Shown piece by piece: positions 52,207 through 60,585 of a DNA stretch of 64,000 nt (positions within the stretch are counted from its first letter, which is position 1; the number at the start of each line of letters is the position of its first letter). The DNA lies in NCBI GenBank assembly GCA_024233215.1, contig JACKPW010000005.1, positions 248,001-312,000 on the forward strand. The letters run 5' to 3'. The notes beneath the pieces are model-generated. The model was not told where the DNA came from and did not search any database. It was given only the letters and a program-made list of their open reading frames with translations. The position numbers and the translations under genes were made by a program. The stretch comes from Verrucomicrobiales bacterium. GTDB taxonomy: Bacteria > Verrucomicrobiota > Verrucomicrobiia > Limisphaerales > J093.

Positions 52207-53370
52207 TCAGGCCAGTTCCTCAATTTCCTCGTGGATGTGCAGATCGCGCTTTTCCAGTTCCTGGAAGATTCGGGCTGGCGCGAACGCATCCTCGGGGATG
52301 AGCACGCCGGGGGTCTTCACCGCGCCTTCACCCAGGAGTTGGGCACCGATGGCCAGCGGGATGCCGACGTTCCGGGTGTAGGCGCGGAGGCCCGCCCATT
52401 CGGGCACGCTGCCGTCGGAGGCGGGGTGCGTGTGGGTGAGCGTGTGGCGGACCTGCCTCCCGGCGCGTTCCCCGGTCAATTCGACGTGCAGGGCGTAACC
52501 GTAAAGCGCCGTTTCCGTGCCTTCCTTCGATTGCATGAGGTAGGCGGCGACAGCATCCATGACGCCCACTTCGATGCCCTTGATCCGGATCGGGTCGTTG
52601 CGGAGGAAGCCCCAGTCGTAGAGCGCCCGCACCAATTGCATGTTGGGCTCCGGCCAGGTGCCGCGGACCTCGATGAGTCGGACGCCCTTGTCGACCAGTG
52701 CCTGGGCCAGGGTGCGGGTTTCCGAGTGCGGGATGATGTACTGCACGGTCCGGCCGTAGGGTTCCGGCAACAGGACCTCGCGCGGTCGGGCAAAGGGCGG
52801 CACCTGGATAAACTCCCCATTCTCGAACACCACCCGGCCGGGGAGGGCGGGGTCGTACTCGTATGTCGTCGTCTCCGTGATGGAGGCGGAGAAGGCGACC
52901 GGGCGGAATGCCCCGTGGCTCACGCGGATGGTGTCGATGCGATCGCATTGGGCCGCGGCGTGCATCGCCATCATCTGGGTGACGCCGGGCGTCATGCCGA
53001 ACCCGGGAACGCAGGATTTGCCGTGCTGTTCGAACAGGGCCGCGGATGCCTGTTCCTCACCGAAGCCGTTGAGGTTGATGCCGTGACAACCGGCTTCGCC
53101 GATGCAGGCCGTGCTGATCCCGTTCAACTGGATGGTGGTGCCATCCATCACCACGTCATAGCCGGTCAGGGCGGCGACCGTACGGGCGCGGTCCGTCACG
53201 TCCACCTGGACGAAATCGACCCGGGGATCGGCCAGCCACTCGACGACGCGCCGGCCTTCGGTTTCGTTGTAGTCTCCGATGGTGATGCGGTCGGCGGTGG
53301 AGAACCGGACCAGGTCCAGCGCCGCTTCACGGCAAATCCGGCCGGCGCCACCAAGACAAAAGATCTTCAT
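52207..53370 (-). CDS. Saccharopine dehydrogenase family protein
   Basis: The 387-residue product has the NAD(P)-binding Rossmann fold at its start (MKIFCLGGAGRICREAALDL, RITIGDYNETEGRRVVEWLA, VDVTDRARTVAALTGYDVVM) and the saccharopine-dehydrogenase-like middle (CVPGFGMTPGVTQMMAMHAA) and C-terminal domains. Relatives reduce imines or 2-oxo acids with amines; this one is not near lysine genes. It lies between a transporter gene and phnW on the minus strand, so it may act on an amine, imine or amino acid intermediate of the same pathway. The exact reaction is unknown. The start at 53370 gives a normal N-terminus. Confidence 0.85.
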   Translation of the reverse strand: MKIFCLGGAGRICREAALDLVRFSTADRITIGDYNETEGRRVVEWLADPRVDFVQVDVTDRARTVAALTGYDVVMDGTTIQLNGISTACIGEAGCHGINLNGFGEEQASAALFEQHGKSCVPGFGMTPGVTQMMAMHAAAQCDRIDTIRVSHGAFRPVAFSASITETTTYEYDPALPGRVVFENGEFIQVPPFARPREVLLPEPYGRTVQYIIPHSETRTLAQALVDKGVRLIEVRGTWPEPNMQLVRALYDWGFLRNDPIRIKGIEVGVMDAVAAYLMQSKEGTETALYGYALHVELTGERAGRQVRHTLTHTHPASDGSVPEWAGLRAYTRNVGIPLAIGAQLLGEGAVKTPGVLIPEDAFAPARIFQELEKRDLHIHEEIEELA

Positions 53371-53401
53371 AGACTCAAGGTTTGCTGAGAAATCGGGTCC
53401 C

Positions 53402-53427
53402 GTGGCGGCGAACTGGCGTTGGCCGAG
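53402..53427. repeat. GTAGCGG-type hairpin repeat, variant unit
   Basis: GTGGCGGCGAACTGGCGTTG followed by GCCGAG resembles 39233-39260. It lies in the 184-base spacer between the transporter and the saccharopine-dehydrogenase-like gene. Confidence 0.55.
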
Positions 53428-53554
53428 CCGAGGTTGTCCAACGTCCAGGAGGTGAGTCGATGTATGCTTCTCCCTGTGGCACGCCGGCTGAAGGGGACGG
53501 TGAATTGCGGTTTGCCGCGACCCGGGATTGGGAGATCGTTCGCGTGAGGGGTCA

Positions 53555-54856
53555 TCAATCGGATGCGTGTTCGTCCGGTGCCGGCGGCGTTGTGTTTCCA
53601 TCGCCACCCCCGGAATAGAGGAAGAGCGCCATGACGGCAGAGATCAGCATGAGTACCGCAATGGTCTGAAAGCCCAATGCGTAACCTCCCCGTGACACCA
53701 GATGGCCGAAGTAACCTCCCGCCAGGACGCCGGCTCCGTAACCCGTTCCATCGACCAGGCCCGCTACCGTGGCCGCATAACTCCTTCCGCGCACCTCCAC
53801 CGCCAGGACGCCCGCCAGCAGGCTGTACGGCCCGTAGGCCAGGAAACCCACCAACCCGATAACGGTGGCGACGGCCCAGAGACCGTGCCGGGTGGCGAGG
53901 GGCAGAGCGAACAGCAGCAGACTCAGGACAAGCAAAATCCAGAACAGTACCCAGCGTCGCCCCTTGTGGGACAGCCGTCCATAGAGCCATCCCATCGCCA
54001 GAATCCCCAACACGCCGAAGGTGTCAAAGGGCGTGCTCAGGAGCGCGGCCTTCCAAGTGGGCAGATCGCCCAGAGCCTCGGTTTTCAGATAGTCAACCGT
54101 CCAGAAATTGAAGGTCTCCCGTAGGAAGGTGAGCGTGAAACTGAGCGCGCAGATTACGTGCAACTGACGGACGCGGAAGAGCTCGGGGATCTGACGCCAG
54201 TTGAAACCGCTGTCCTTTCCAACCACCCCTTCCGGCGAGGGTGAATTGGGTGGCGCGGCTTCACCGGAACGGCGCAACATCAGCCAGGTCCCGAGTGCGA
54301 GCAGCAGCAGGACCAGCGAAGGGGCTCCTAGGATCAGACGCCAGTTGTCGTGGCTGACCTTCGCCACCAGTCCGGCAAACGCCACCGCCAGGGCGCCGCC
54401 GAAGACAAAGCTCAGGGAGAGGATGGCAAAGGCCAACGGCCAGCGGGCTTGCTGGAACCACTCGGGGACGATCTTCACCATGCCCCCCCAACTCGCGGAT
54501 CCGGCAAAGCGGTTGGCGCTGTAGACGACCGTCAGCGCGGTCAGGCCCGGAACAAAGCCACCCAGCGCACCGAAGAACGCCACCAGCACCATCGAACCCA
54601 ACAACGCCCGCCGTCCTCCCAGCCGGTCGATCACCGGTCCCATCAGGACCTTGCCCACGGCGTAGGCAATGGTGCTAATGCTGGCGACCAGGCCGATGCG
54701 CTCCTTGGATAGGCCCCATTCCTCCTGCAGAATGGGCACGGCAACCGACAGGTTCTTGCGGCACAGGTAAATGCCGATATAGGCGAACACCAGAACCCCC
54801 AGCGACAACCAGGGGCGCGGGCGGGTCACGGTCCGGTCGCTGTCGGAACTCACCAT
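53555..54856 (-). CDS. MFS transporter of the organophosphate:phosphate antiporter (OPA) type
   Basis: The 433-residue product has about 12 hydrophobic segments. Its N-terminal FAYIGIYLCRKNLSVAVPIL is the motif seen in GlpT/UhpT-like OPA carriers (Tyr-rich helix 1 followed by CR-x(3)-S), and IAYAVGKVLMGPVIDRLGGRRALLG is the MFS A-loop. OPA carriers exchange organic phosphates, phosphonates or phosphate. Being the first gene of the operon with phnW, it may import a phosphonate such as 2-aminoethylphosphonate; that is an inference from position. It is divergent from the glutamine-synthetase-like gene across a 438-base spacer. Confidence 0.88.
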   Translation of the reverse strand: MVSSDSDRTVTRPRPWLSLGVLVFAYIGIYLCRKNLSVAVPILQEEWGLSKERIGLVASISTIAYAVGKVLMGPVIDRLGGRRALLGSMVLVAFFGALGGFVPGLTALTVVYSANRFAGSASWGGMVKIVPEWFQQARWPLAFAILSLSFVFGGALAVAFAGLVAKVSHDNWRLILGAPSLVLLLLALGTWLMLRRSGEAAPPNSPSPEGVVGKDSGFNWRQIPELFRVRQLHVICALSFTLTFLRETFNFWTVDYLKTEALGDLPTWKAALLSTPFDTFGVLGILAMGWLYGRLSHKGRRWVLFWILLVLSLLLFALPLATRHGLWAVATVIGLVGFLAYGPYSLLAGVLAVEVRGRSYAATVAGLVDGTGYGAGVLAGGYFGHLVSRGGYALGFQTIAVLMLISAVMALFLYSGGGDGNTTPPAPDEHASD

Positions 54857-55294
54857 GATTCGGATCGGTTGCAGGCCATCGCTCCGGCGAACGCCGCGAG
54901 GGCCGGGCGAGTGGACCGCATGCCGTTGCGGTTGTCGACAGCAATGTTGTCACGATTGGGTCACGACGGCCTGTCGTAGCGCAGATATCTGATCTGCGGT
55001 ATCGCGGGGATCCGACCCGCAGACCGTGCGAAAGTCCGGACGCTCTGCCAAATGGAATTCGGCGATACAGCCGATCAGATATCTGCGCTACAATCGGTTG
55101 CGCGTTCAGCCCAGATCGCAGGCAAGAAATATCCGGGCGCGTTCCCGCAGGATCGGTGCCCTCCGAAGAATCTTGTGTTGCGCCGTGCCGATTTGGATCA
55201 TCCGCACGTTTGACGTTGCCCGGCTCGGGGGTTCGGCAAGGGTCGGCCCGGCGGCCCGGACAACTCGCGGATGGATCATTGGACGCAGACCAGC
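54857..55294. other. 438-bp divergent intergenic region with a 116-bp repeat element
   Basis: This is the spacer between the two arms of the metabolic locus. It contains the palindromic element at 54976-55091 and no protein-like frame. Divergent promoters are expected on both sides of the element. No operator with clear symmetry, other than the element itself, was found. Confidence 0.55.
54976..55091. repeat. 116-bp palindromic repeat element, copy 3
   Basis: It starts with GTAGCGCAGATATCTGATC and ends with the exact reverse complement GATCAGATATCTGCGCTAC, with inner hairpin GCGGGGATCCGACCCGC. It has the same length as copy 1 at 26978-27093 and shares most positions by eye. Confidence 0.9.
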
Positions 55295-56659
55295 ATGACA
55301 GGCCTTCTGACCCTCGAACAACTCACGGCGGGCATTCGTGACGGGAAGATCGACACGGTGATCGTGGCGTTTCCGGACATGCAGGGACGGTTGATGGGCA
55401 AGCGTGTGACCGGCAGTTACTTCCTCGACACCGTTCAGCATGAGACCCATGCCTGCAATTACCTGCTGACCGCGGACATGGAGATGGAGCCGGTGCCCGG
55501 CTATGCGGCGGCTTCCTGGAAACTTGGTTACGGCGACTTCGCCCTGAAACCCGACCTCAATACGCTTCGGATCGTTCCCTGGCTGGAAGGCACCGCGCAG
55601 GTGCTGGCAGACCTCACCGACCACGAGGGCGCGCTGTTGCCTCATGCGCCCCGGACCATCCTGAAGCGGCAGTTGGAGCGGTTGGCCGAACGGGGTTGGT
55701 CGGCCAGCTTCGCCTCGGAACTGGAGTTCTACGTCTTCGAGCAATCCTTTGCCGCGGCGCACGAGCAGGGCTACCGCGACCTCAAGCCCATCTGCTGGTA
55801 CATCGAGGACTACCATATCTTCCAGACCACGAAGGAGGAGGGCTTGATCCGGGCCATCCGCAATGGCATGGAGCGGGGCGGGATTCCCATCGAGGCTTCG
55901 AAGGGCGAATGGGGGCCGGGTCAGGAGGAAATCAACTTCCGGTATGCGGGCGCGCTGGAGATGGCGGACCGTCATGTGCTCTACAAGAACGGCGCGAAAG
56001 AAATCGCGTTTCAACACGGTCAGGCGATTACTTTCATGGCCAAATGGTCCGCCCAACTGGCGGGCAGTTCCTGTCACGTGCATGTTTCCCTGCAGGACCG
56101 CGAAAGCGGGCGTTCGGTCTTCCACGATTCGGCGGACCCCGAGGGAATGGCCGCGACGTTCCGCCATTTTCTTGCGGGGCAACTGGCGCTCGCCCGGGAG
56201 TCCACCTTGTTGCTGGCGCCCTTCGTGAACTCCTACAAGCGGTTTCAGGCCCAGTCGTTCGCGCCCACGAAGGTCGCCTGGTCCTGGGACAACCGGACCA
56301 CCGGCTATCGCGTGGTGGGACACGGGGCCGGCCTCCGGGTGGAGAGCCGGATACCCGGCGCCGACTGCAACCCCTATTTGGTCTATGCAGCGATGATCGC
56401 GGCCGGGCTGAATGGCATCGATCGGAAACTGCCGCTGCCGGAAGCTGCCACCGGCAATGCCTACGAATCGGCGACCCTGTCACGGGTGCCGGGGACGCTG
56501 CGCGAGGCGATCGAGGAGTTCGACCGGTCGAAGGTGTTGCGCGAGGCGCTGGGGGATGCGGTGGTGGATCATTACGTCCATGCGGCACGCCATGAACAAG
56601 CCGACTACGACCGCGTGGTCACGGACTACGAACTCCGACGCATGTTCGAGCGCGGCTGA
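55295..56659 (+). CDS. Glutamine-synthetase-like gamma-glutamyl ligase (GlnA3/GlnA4/PuuA type)
   Basis: The 454-residue product has the glutamine synthetase fold but lacks the context of nitrogen assimilation. The N-terminal beta-grasp (VIVAFPDMQGRLMGKRV) and catalytic stretches (SELEFYVFEQ, ASKGEWGPGQEEINFRY, SCHVHVSLQDRESGRSVFHD, VAWSWDNRTTGYRVV, RVESRIPGADCNPYLVYAAM) are intact. The ending TDYELRRMFERG is typical of GlnA4/PuuA-like ligases that join glutamate to an amine rather than ammonia. Downstream genes (dehydrogenases and a glutamine amidotransferase) fit such a pathway. An in-frame ATG at 55271 would add eight residues; the start at 55295 is chosen for the MTGLLTLEQL opening. Confidence 0.9.
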   Translation: MTGLLTLEQLTAGIRDGKIDTVIVAFPDMQGRLMGKRVTGSYFLDTVQHETHACNYLLTADMEMEPVPGYAAASWKLGYGDFALKPDLNTLRIVPWLEGTAQVLADLTDHEGALLPHAPRTILKRQLERLAERGWSASFASELEFYVFEQSFAAAHEQGYRDLKPICWYIEDYHIFQTTKEEGLIRAIRNGMERGGIPIEASKGEWGPGQEEINFRYAGALEMADRHVLYKNGAKEIAFQHGQAITFMAKWSAQLAGSSCHVHVSLQDRESGRSVFHDSADPEGMAATFRHFLAGQLALARESTLLLAPFVNSYKRFQAQSFAPTKVAWSWDNRTTGYRVVGHGAGLRVESRIPGADCNPYLVYAAMIAAGLNGIDRKLPLPEAATGNAYESATLSRVPGTLREAIEEFDRSKVLREALGDAVVDHYVHAARHEQADYDRVVTDYELRRMFERG

Positions 56660-56683
56660 GCGTGCCCCATGAACCGAGCGACA

Positions 56684-56739
56684 GGGTCAGTCCTGCAGCT
56701 GTTGGCGGCGCTCCCTCCGCCAACAGTGAGGACTGACCC
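56684..56739. repeat. Two-tier perfect hairpin between ligase and aldehyde dehydrogenase genes
   Basis: The outer arms GGGTCAGTCCT (56684-56694) and AGGACTGACCC (56729-56739) are exact complements. The inner arms GTTGGCGG (56701-56708) and CCGCCAAC (56717-56724) are also exact. No T-tract follows, so it resembles a REP-like element or an mRNA processing/stability structure more than a terminator. Confidence 0.75.
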
Positions 56740-56802
56740 CGGAGCGGCCGGGCGGGTTCAATGTTCCGATGCGCGGCAAATCACCTATCATCATTACTAC
56801 CT

Positions 56803-58197
56803 ATGAACTCCGACTCGTTGCGTACCATCAGTCCCATCGACGGGGCGGTCGTTGTTGAACGGCCCCTGGCTCAACCCGGGGAGATCGAGAGCGCCCTTGA
56901 GCGGGCCCGGTTGGCGCAAACCGCGTGGGCCGGCGTTTCACTTGAGGAGCGTCAGCGTCAGGCCAGCCGCTTTGTCGATCAACTGGTTGCCTGGCGGGAG
57001 GACCTGGCGCGCGAGATCACCGTGCAGATTGGCCGGCCCTTCAGCCAAAGCCCCGGCGAGATTCGCGGGCTCGAGGAGCGCGCCCGGACCATGATCCGGC
57101 TTGCCTCCACGGCGCTGCAACCCATCCAACCGGCGCTCAAGGACGGCTTCACCCGTTTCATCACGCGGGAACCGCTCGGCATCATCGCAATCGTCGCTCC
57201 CTGGAATTATCCCTACCTGACGTCGATCAACACCCTGGTTCCGGCGTTGCTCGCAGGGAACGCCGTGGTGGTGAAGCATTCGCACCAGACGCCGTTGTGT
57301 TCCGAGCGCTACGCCCGGGCGGCCCTGGAAAGCGGCCTGCCGGAAGGTCTGGTCCAGGCTCTCCATCTGGACCATGCCGGGGTGGCCGGACTGCTCGGCG
57401 ATTCCCGGGTTGCCTTTGCGGCGTTCACCGGGTCGGTCGCCGGTGGAGTCGAGGTCACCCGCGCGCTGGCCGGTCGGTTCGTCGGGTCCACCCTGGAACT
57501 GGGGGGCAAGGATCCCGCCTATGTCCGGGAGGATGCCGACCTGTCGCATGCCGTGGAGAACCTCGTGGACGGCGCGTTCTTCAACTCCGGCCAGTCCTGT
57601 TGCGGCGTGGAACGGATCTATGTCCATCAGAGCCTGCACGACGCATTCCTCGAGCGCTTCGTCGAATTGACCCGCACGTATCGTCTGGGCAATCCGTTGG
57701 AGCCCCGGACGAATCTCGGTCCGATGGTGCGGGGCCGCGCCGCGGATTTCGTGCGCCAACAGATCAAGGAAGCCGTGGCCGCCGGGGCGGAGGCGCTGGT
57801 GGATCCGAAGGGCTTTGCCGATGGCGGTCCGGGAAGTCCGTACCTGGCGCCGCAGGTCCTCACGAAGGTGAACCACCGGATGGCGGTCATGACCGACGAG
57901 AGTTTCGGCCCGGTCGTCGGCATCATGCCCGTGGCCTCCGACGCCGAGGCGGTCGGACTCATGAACGACAGTGCCTACGGATTGACGGCCTCAATCTGGA
58001 CGCAGGACGAATCCGCGGCCATCCGCCTCGGCCGGCAGGTGCAGACCGGCACCGTGTTCATGAACCGCTGCGACTACCTGGATCCCGAACTGGCCTGGAC
58101 CGGCGTCAAGGATTCCGGTCGCGGATGCAGTTTGTCGGTGGTCGGCTTCGAAAGCCTGACCCGTCCGAAATCCTTTCACCTCCGAACCCAGCTGTAA
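56803..58197 (+). CDS. NAD(P)-dependent aldehyde dehydrogenase
   Basis: The 464-residue product is a full aldehyde dehydrogenase. The oxyanion Asn is in APWNYPYL (N135), the general base E232 is in LELGGKDP, and the nucleophile is C266 in FFNSGQSCCGVE. The enzyme would oxidise an aldehyde to an acid. In the proposed route it converts the gamma-glutamylated amino-aldehyde to the corresponding acid, as PuuC does in putrescine breakdown; phosphonoacetaldehyde oxidation is an alternative, given phnW nearby. The start at 56803 follows a short non-coding-like leader. It lies 143 bases after the ligase gene, with a hairpin between. Confidence 0.92.
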   Translation: MNSDSLRTISPIDGAVVVERPLAQPGEIESALERARLAQTAWAGVSLEERQRQASRFVDQLVAWREDLAREITVQIGRPFSQSPGEIRGLEERARTMIRLASTALQPIQPALKDGFTRFITREPLGIIAIVAPWNYPYLTSINTLVPALLAGNAVVVKHSHQTPLCSERYARAALESGLPEGLVQALHLDHAGVAGLLGDSRVAFAAFTGSVAGGVEVTRALAGRFVGSTLELGGKDPAYVREDADLSHAVENLVDGAFFNSGQSCCGVERIYVHQSLHDAFLERFVELTRTYRLGNPLEPRTNLGPMVRGRAADFVRQQIKEAVAAGAEALVDPKGFADGGPGSPYLAPQVLTKVNHRMAVMTDESFGPVVGIMPVASDAEAVGLMNDSAYGLTASIWTQDESAAIRLGRQVQTGTVFMNRCDYLDPELAWTGVKDSGRGCSLSVVGFESLTRPKSFHLRTQL

Positions 58198-58210
58198 CGA
58201 CTCAGTTGAG

Positions 58211-58364
58211 GACCACGAATGAACACGAACCGACACGAATGGAAGAGGCTTTCGGGCGGGCGACGGTCCCTGCGTTTATCACCGTTTGACAGGGTGCTGA
58301 TGGATGCCTCGTCGTCCCCGGGGGGGAGCTGTCAATTCGTGTCTTTTCGTGTGCATTCTTGGTG
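58211..58364. repeat. Inverted CACGAA-type periodic repeat pair, copy 2
   Basis: GACCACGAATGAACACGAAC (from 58211) and a right arm beginning CAATTCGTGTCTTTTCGTGT (58333) are imperfect reverse complements with a period near 10. It is the same family as 25746-25896, and fills the spacer between the aldehyde and alcohol dehydrogenase genes. Confidence 0.75.
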
Positions 58365-58394
58365 AAACTGCAACGTTCCGACTTAGACCCACTC

Positions 58395-59573
58395 ATGAGC
58401 AAACCTCCGACGGCCAACTGGAATTATCCCACCTCGATCCGGGTCGGTGCCGGCCGCATCGCCGAACTGCCCGACGCCTGCAAGTCGTTGGGCATACGGC
58501 GCCCGTTGCTGGTCACCGACAGCGGCCTGGCGAAGCACCCGATGATCGAAGCCGCGTTGAACCACCTGGGGGAAGCCTCGTGCGCCCCGGGATTGTTCAG
58601 CCAGGTGAAGAGCAACCCCACCGGGCAGAACGTGAGCGACGGTGTCGATGCCTATCGTGCGGGTGATCACGACGGGGTGATCGCCTTCGGCGGCGGCAGT
58701 GGTCTGGATGCCGGCAAGACCATCGCGTTCATGTCGGGCCAGGACCGGCCGGTCTGGGACTATGAAGACCGGGAGGATTGGTGGACGCGGGCCAAGCCGG
58801 AAGGCATCGCGCCGATCGTCGCGGTCCCGACCACCGCCGGGACCGGGTCCGAAGTGGGGCGGGCGGCAGTGATCACCGATGAGACATCACACGAGAAGAA
58901 GATCATCTTCCACCCACGAATGCTGCCGGGCATTGCGATCCTCGATCCGGAATTGACGGTCGGGCTCGGTCCCGAACTCACGGCGGCCACCGGCATCGAT
59001 GCCTTTTCCCATTCCTTCGAAGCGTTCTTCGCACGTGGTTTCCATCCGCTCGCGGACGGTCTCGCGCTGGAGGGAATGTCCCTGGTCCAACAACATCTCC
59101 CCCGGGTGCTGGCGGATGGCGGGGACCTGTTGGCCCGACAACAGATGCTCGCCGCGGCCGCGATGGGAGCCGCCGCTTTTCAGAAGGGCCTGGGGGCCGT
59201 CCATAGTCTGGCTCACGCCATAGGTGCCCTTTATGACACGCACCACGGGCGAACCATCGGCATCCTCCTGCCGTATGTCCTGGTCTTCAACGCATCGGTT
59301 GTCCCGGACCGAATCACGGTGCTGGCGCGGACGCTGGATCTGTCGGGGCGTCAGGCCCCGGATCTCATCCGTTGGCTGGTCGGATTCCGCGAGCAGATTG
59401 GTATTCCTCATACCCTCGCCGACCTCGGGATTCCCGCGGATGGTGCCGATGCGGTGGCGCGGCTCGCGTTTGCCGATCCCTCCACCGGTGGCAACCCCAG
59501 GGAGATTGCCGTGGCGGACTTTGCCGGACTATACCGTGCCGCCCACGCGGGGAACCTTGATTCCGTGGCGTAG
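58395..59573 (+). CDS. Iron-containing alcohol dehydrogenase family protein
   Basis: The 392-residue product is a group III alcohol dehydrogenase: NYPTSIRVGAGRIAELPDAC at the start, the nucleotide site IAFGGGSGLDAGKTIAFMSG, AVPTTAGTGSEVGRAAVITD, and the metal region AATGIDAFSHSFEAFFARGF and AVHSLAHAIGALYDTHHGRT with the His ligands. In this cluster it is proposed to oxidise the alcohol of a gamma-glutamyl amino alcohol (such as gamma-glutamylethanolamide) to the aldehyde. It could instead reduce an aldehyde (for example phosphonoacetaldehyde). The ATG at 58395 is preferred over a TTG-started extension. Confidence 0.92.
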   Translation: MSKPPTANWNYPTSIRVGAGRIAELPDACKSLGIRRPLLVTDSGLAKHPMIEAALNHLGEASCAPGLFSQVKSNPTGQNVSDGVDAYRAGDHDGVIAFGGGSGLDAGKTIAFMSGQDRPVWDYEDREDWWTRAKPEGIAPIVAVPTTAGTGSEVGRAAVITDETSHEKKIIFHPRMLPGIAILDPELTVGLGPELTAATGIDAFSHSFEAFFARGFHPLADGLALEGMSLVQQHLPRVLADGGDLLARQQMLAAAAMGAAAFQKGLGAVHSLAHAIGALYDTHHGRTIGILLPYVLVFNASVVPDRITVLARTLDLSGRQAPDLIRWLVGFREQIGIPHTLADLGIPADGADAVARLAFADPSTGGNPREIAVADFAGLYRAAHAGNLDSVA

Positions 59574-59603
59574 GTCGAACCGGGTGCCGATGATGGTGTC
59601 GCC

Positions 59604-60485
59604 GTGCTGAAACTGCTGATCGTTGACGGGAATGCGCCCGGGACCACGCGGGCCATCGAGCGTTCCGGTGGTCGTCGCCAGAGCTGTCTCTTTGAGGACC
59701 TGCTGCGAGCGCTGCCGGAGGTCACGACGGAAACGCTGTTCGCTGCGGACCTTGCAGTTCCCCTCCCGGACGTCACTGCCTTGCGCGGCTACGACGGCCT
59801 TCTCTGGACCGGTTCGGCCCTGAACCTGTACGAGCGACAACCCGAATCAGAGCGGCAGGTGGAACTGATGCGGTGTGCGCTCGCCGGTGGGGCGTTCGTT
59901 TACGGAAGTTGCTGGGGCCTGCAGGTTGGTGTGGCGGCGTGCGGTGGTGCGGTTCGGCCGAATCCCAAAGGGCGGGAATACGGTGTTGCCCGGGAGATTA
60001 CCCTGACCCGGGAGGGAAGGAATCACTCCTTGCTCCGGGGCCGCCCGCTGGTGTTCGACGCGTTATCCCTGCATCGCGACATTGTGGACCCGCTCCCGGA
60101 TTCCGTGATGACCGTGCTGGCTGGCAACGAGTGCACGCCGGTGCAGGCGGCGGAACTGCGGTTGGGCGACGGCGTGTTCTGGGGTGTGCAGTACCATCCC
60201 GAATACGGCTTCGGCGACCTGGCCGCGGCCTTCCGTCGCTATGGCGCCCGGCTCCTGGAAGACGGTTTCTTCGCCGGCCCGGCGGAGTTGGAATCCACCA
60301 TTGGCAGTTACGAGGCCGCTCATCGAGCCGACGGGAGCAACGTCTGCCTGAACCTGCCCGGACTTGGGCTCGGACTTGGGCTTCTCGATGCGCGCCAGAG
60401 GGCGCTGGAGATTCACAACTGGGTTGACGAGGTGCGGCGGCGTGCGGGGGCACGAAGGCCGCAGGCCCGGCGAAGGGTTCCGTAG
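59604..60485 (+). CDS. Class I glutamine amidotransferase-like hydrolase (GuaA/PuuD-like)
   Basis: The 293-residue product has the full class I amidotransferase triad: C103 in VYGSCWGLQVG, H198 and E200 in VQYHPEYG. It starts with a GTG (MLKLLIVDGNAPGTTRAIER). No synthetase partner is encoded next to it, so it more likely hydrolyses a gamma-glutamyl bond by itself, as PuuD does with gamma-glutamyl-GABA. That would be the last step of the pathway encoded by the upstream three genes. The C-terminal tail is Arg-rich and low-complexity. A GMP-synthase-type annotation would be an over-call. Confidence 0.88.
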   Translation: MLKLLIVDGNAPGTTRAIERSGGRRQSCLFEDLLRALPEVTTETLFAADLAVPLPDVTALRGYDGLLWTGSALNLYERQPESERQVELMRCALAGGAFVYGSCWGLQVGVAACGGAVRPNPKGREYGVAREITLTREGRNHSLLRGRPLVFDALSLHRDIVDPLPDSVMTVLAGNECTPVQAAELRLGDGVFWGVQYHPEYGFGDLAAAFRRYGARLLEDGFFAGPAELESTIGSYEAAHRADGSNVCLNLPGLGLGLGLLDARQRALEIHNWVDEVRRRAGARRPQARRRVP

Positions 60486-60585
60486 CCGCCTTGCTTCAGA
60501 GATCACAGAGGAAACGATGGAAACGAGGCCAGGGTGTCGGAACGGCCACGCAAGACCACTCACTCACTGCCAAGCCCCGTGATCC

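Noticed and set aside
59604..60485. Amidotransferase as part of GMP synthase
   Set aside because: The ATP-pyrophosphatase half of GMP synthase is absent, and the gene sits in a four-gene catabolic-type operon.
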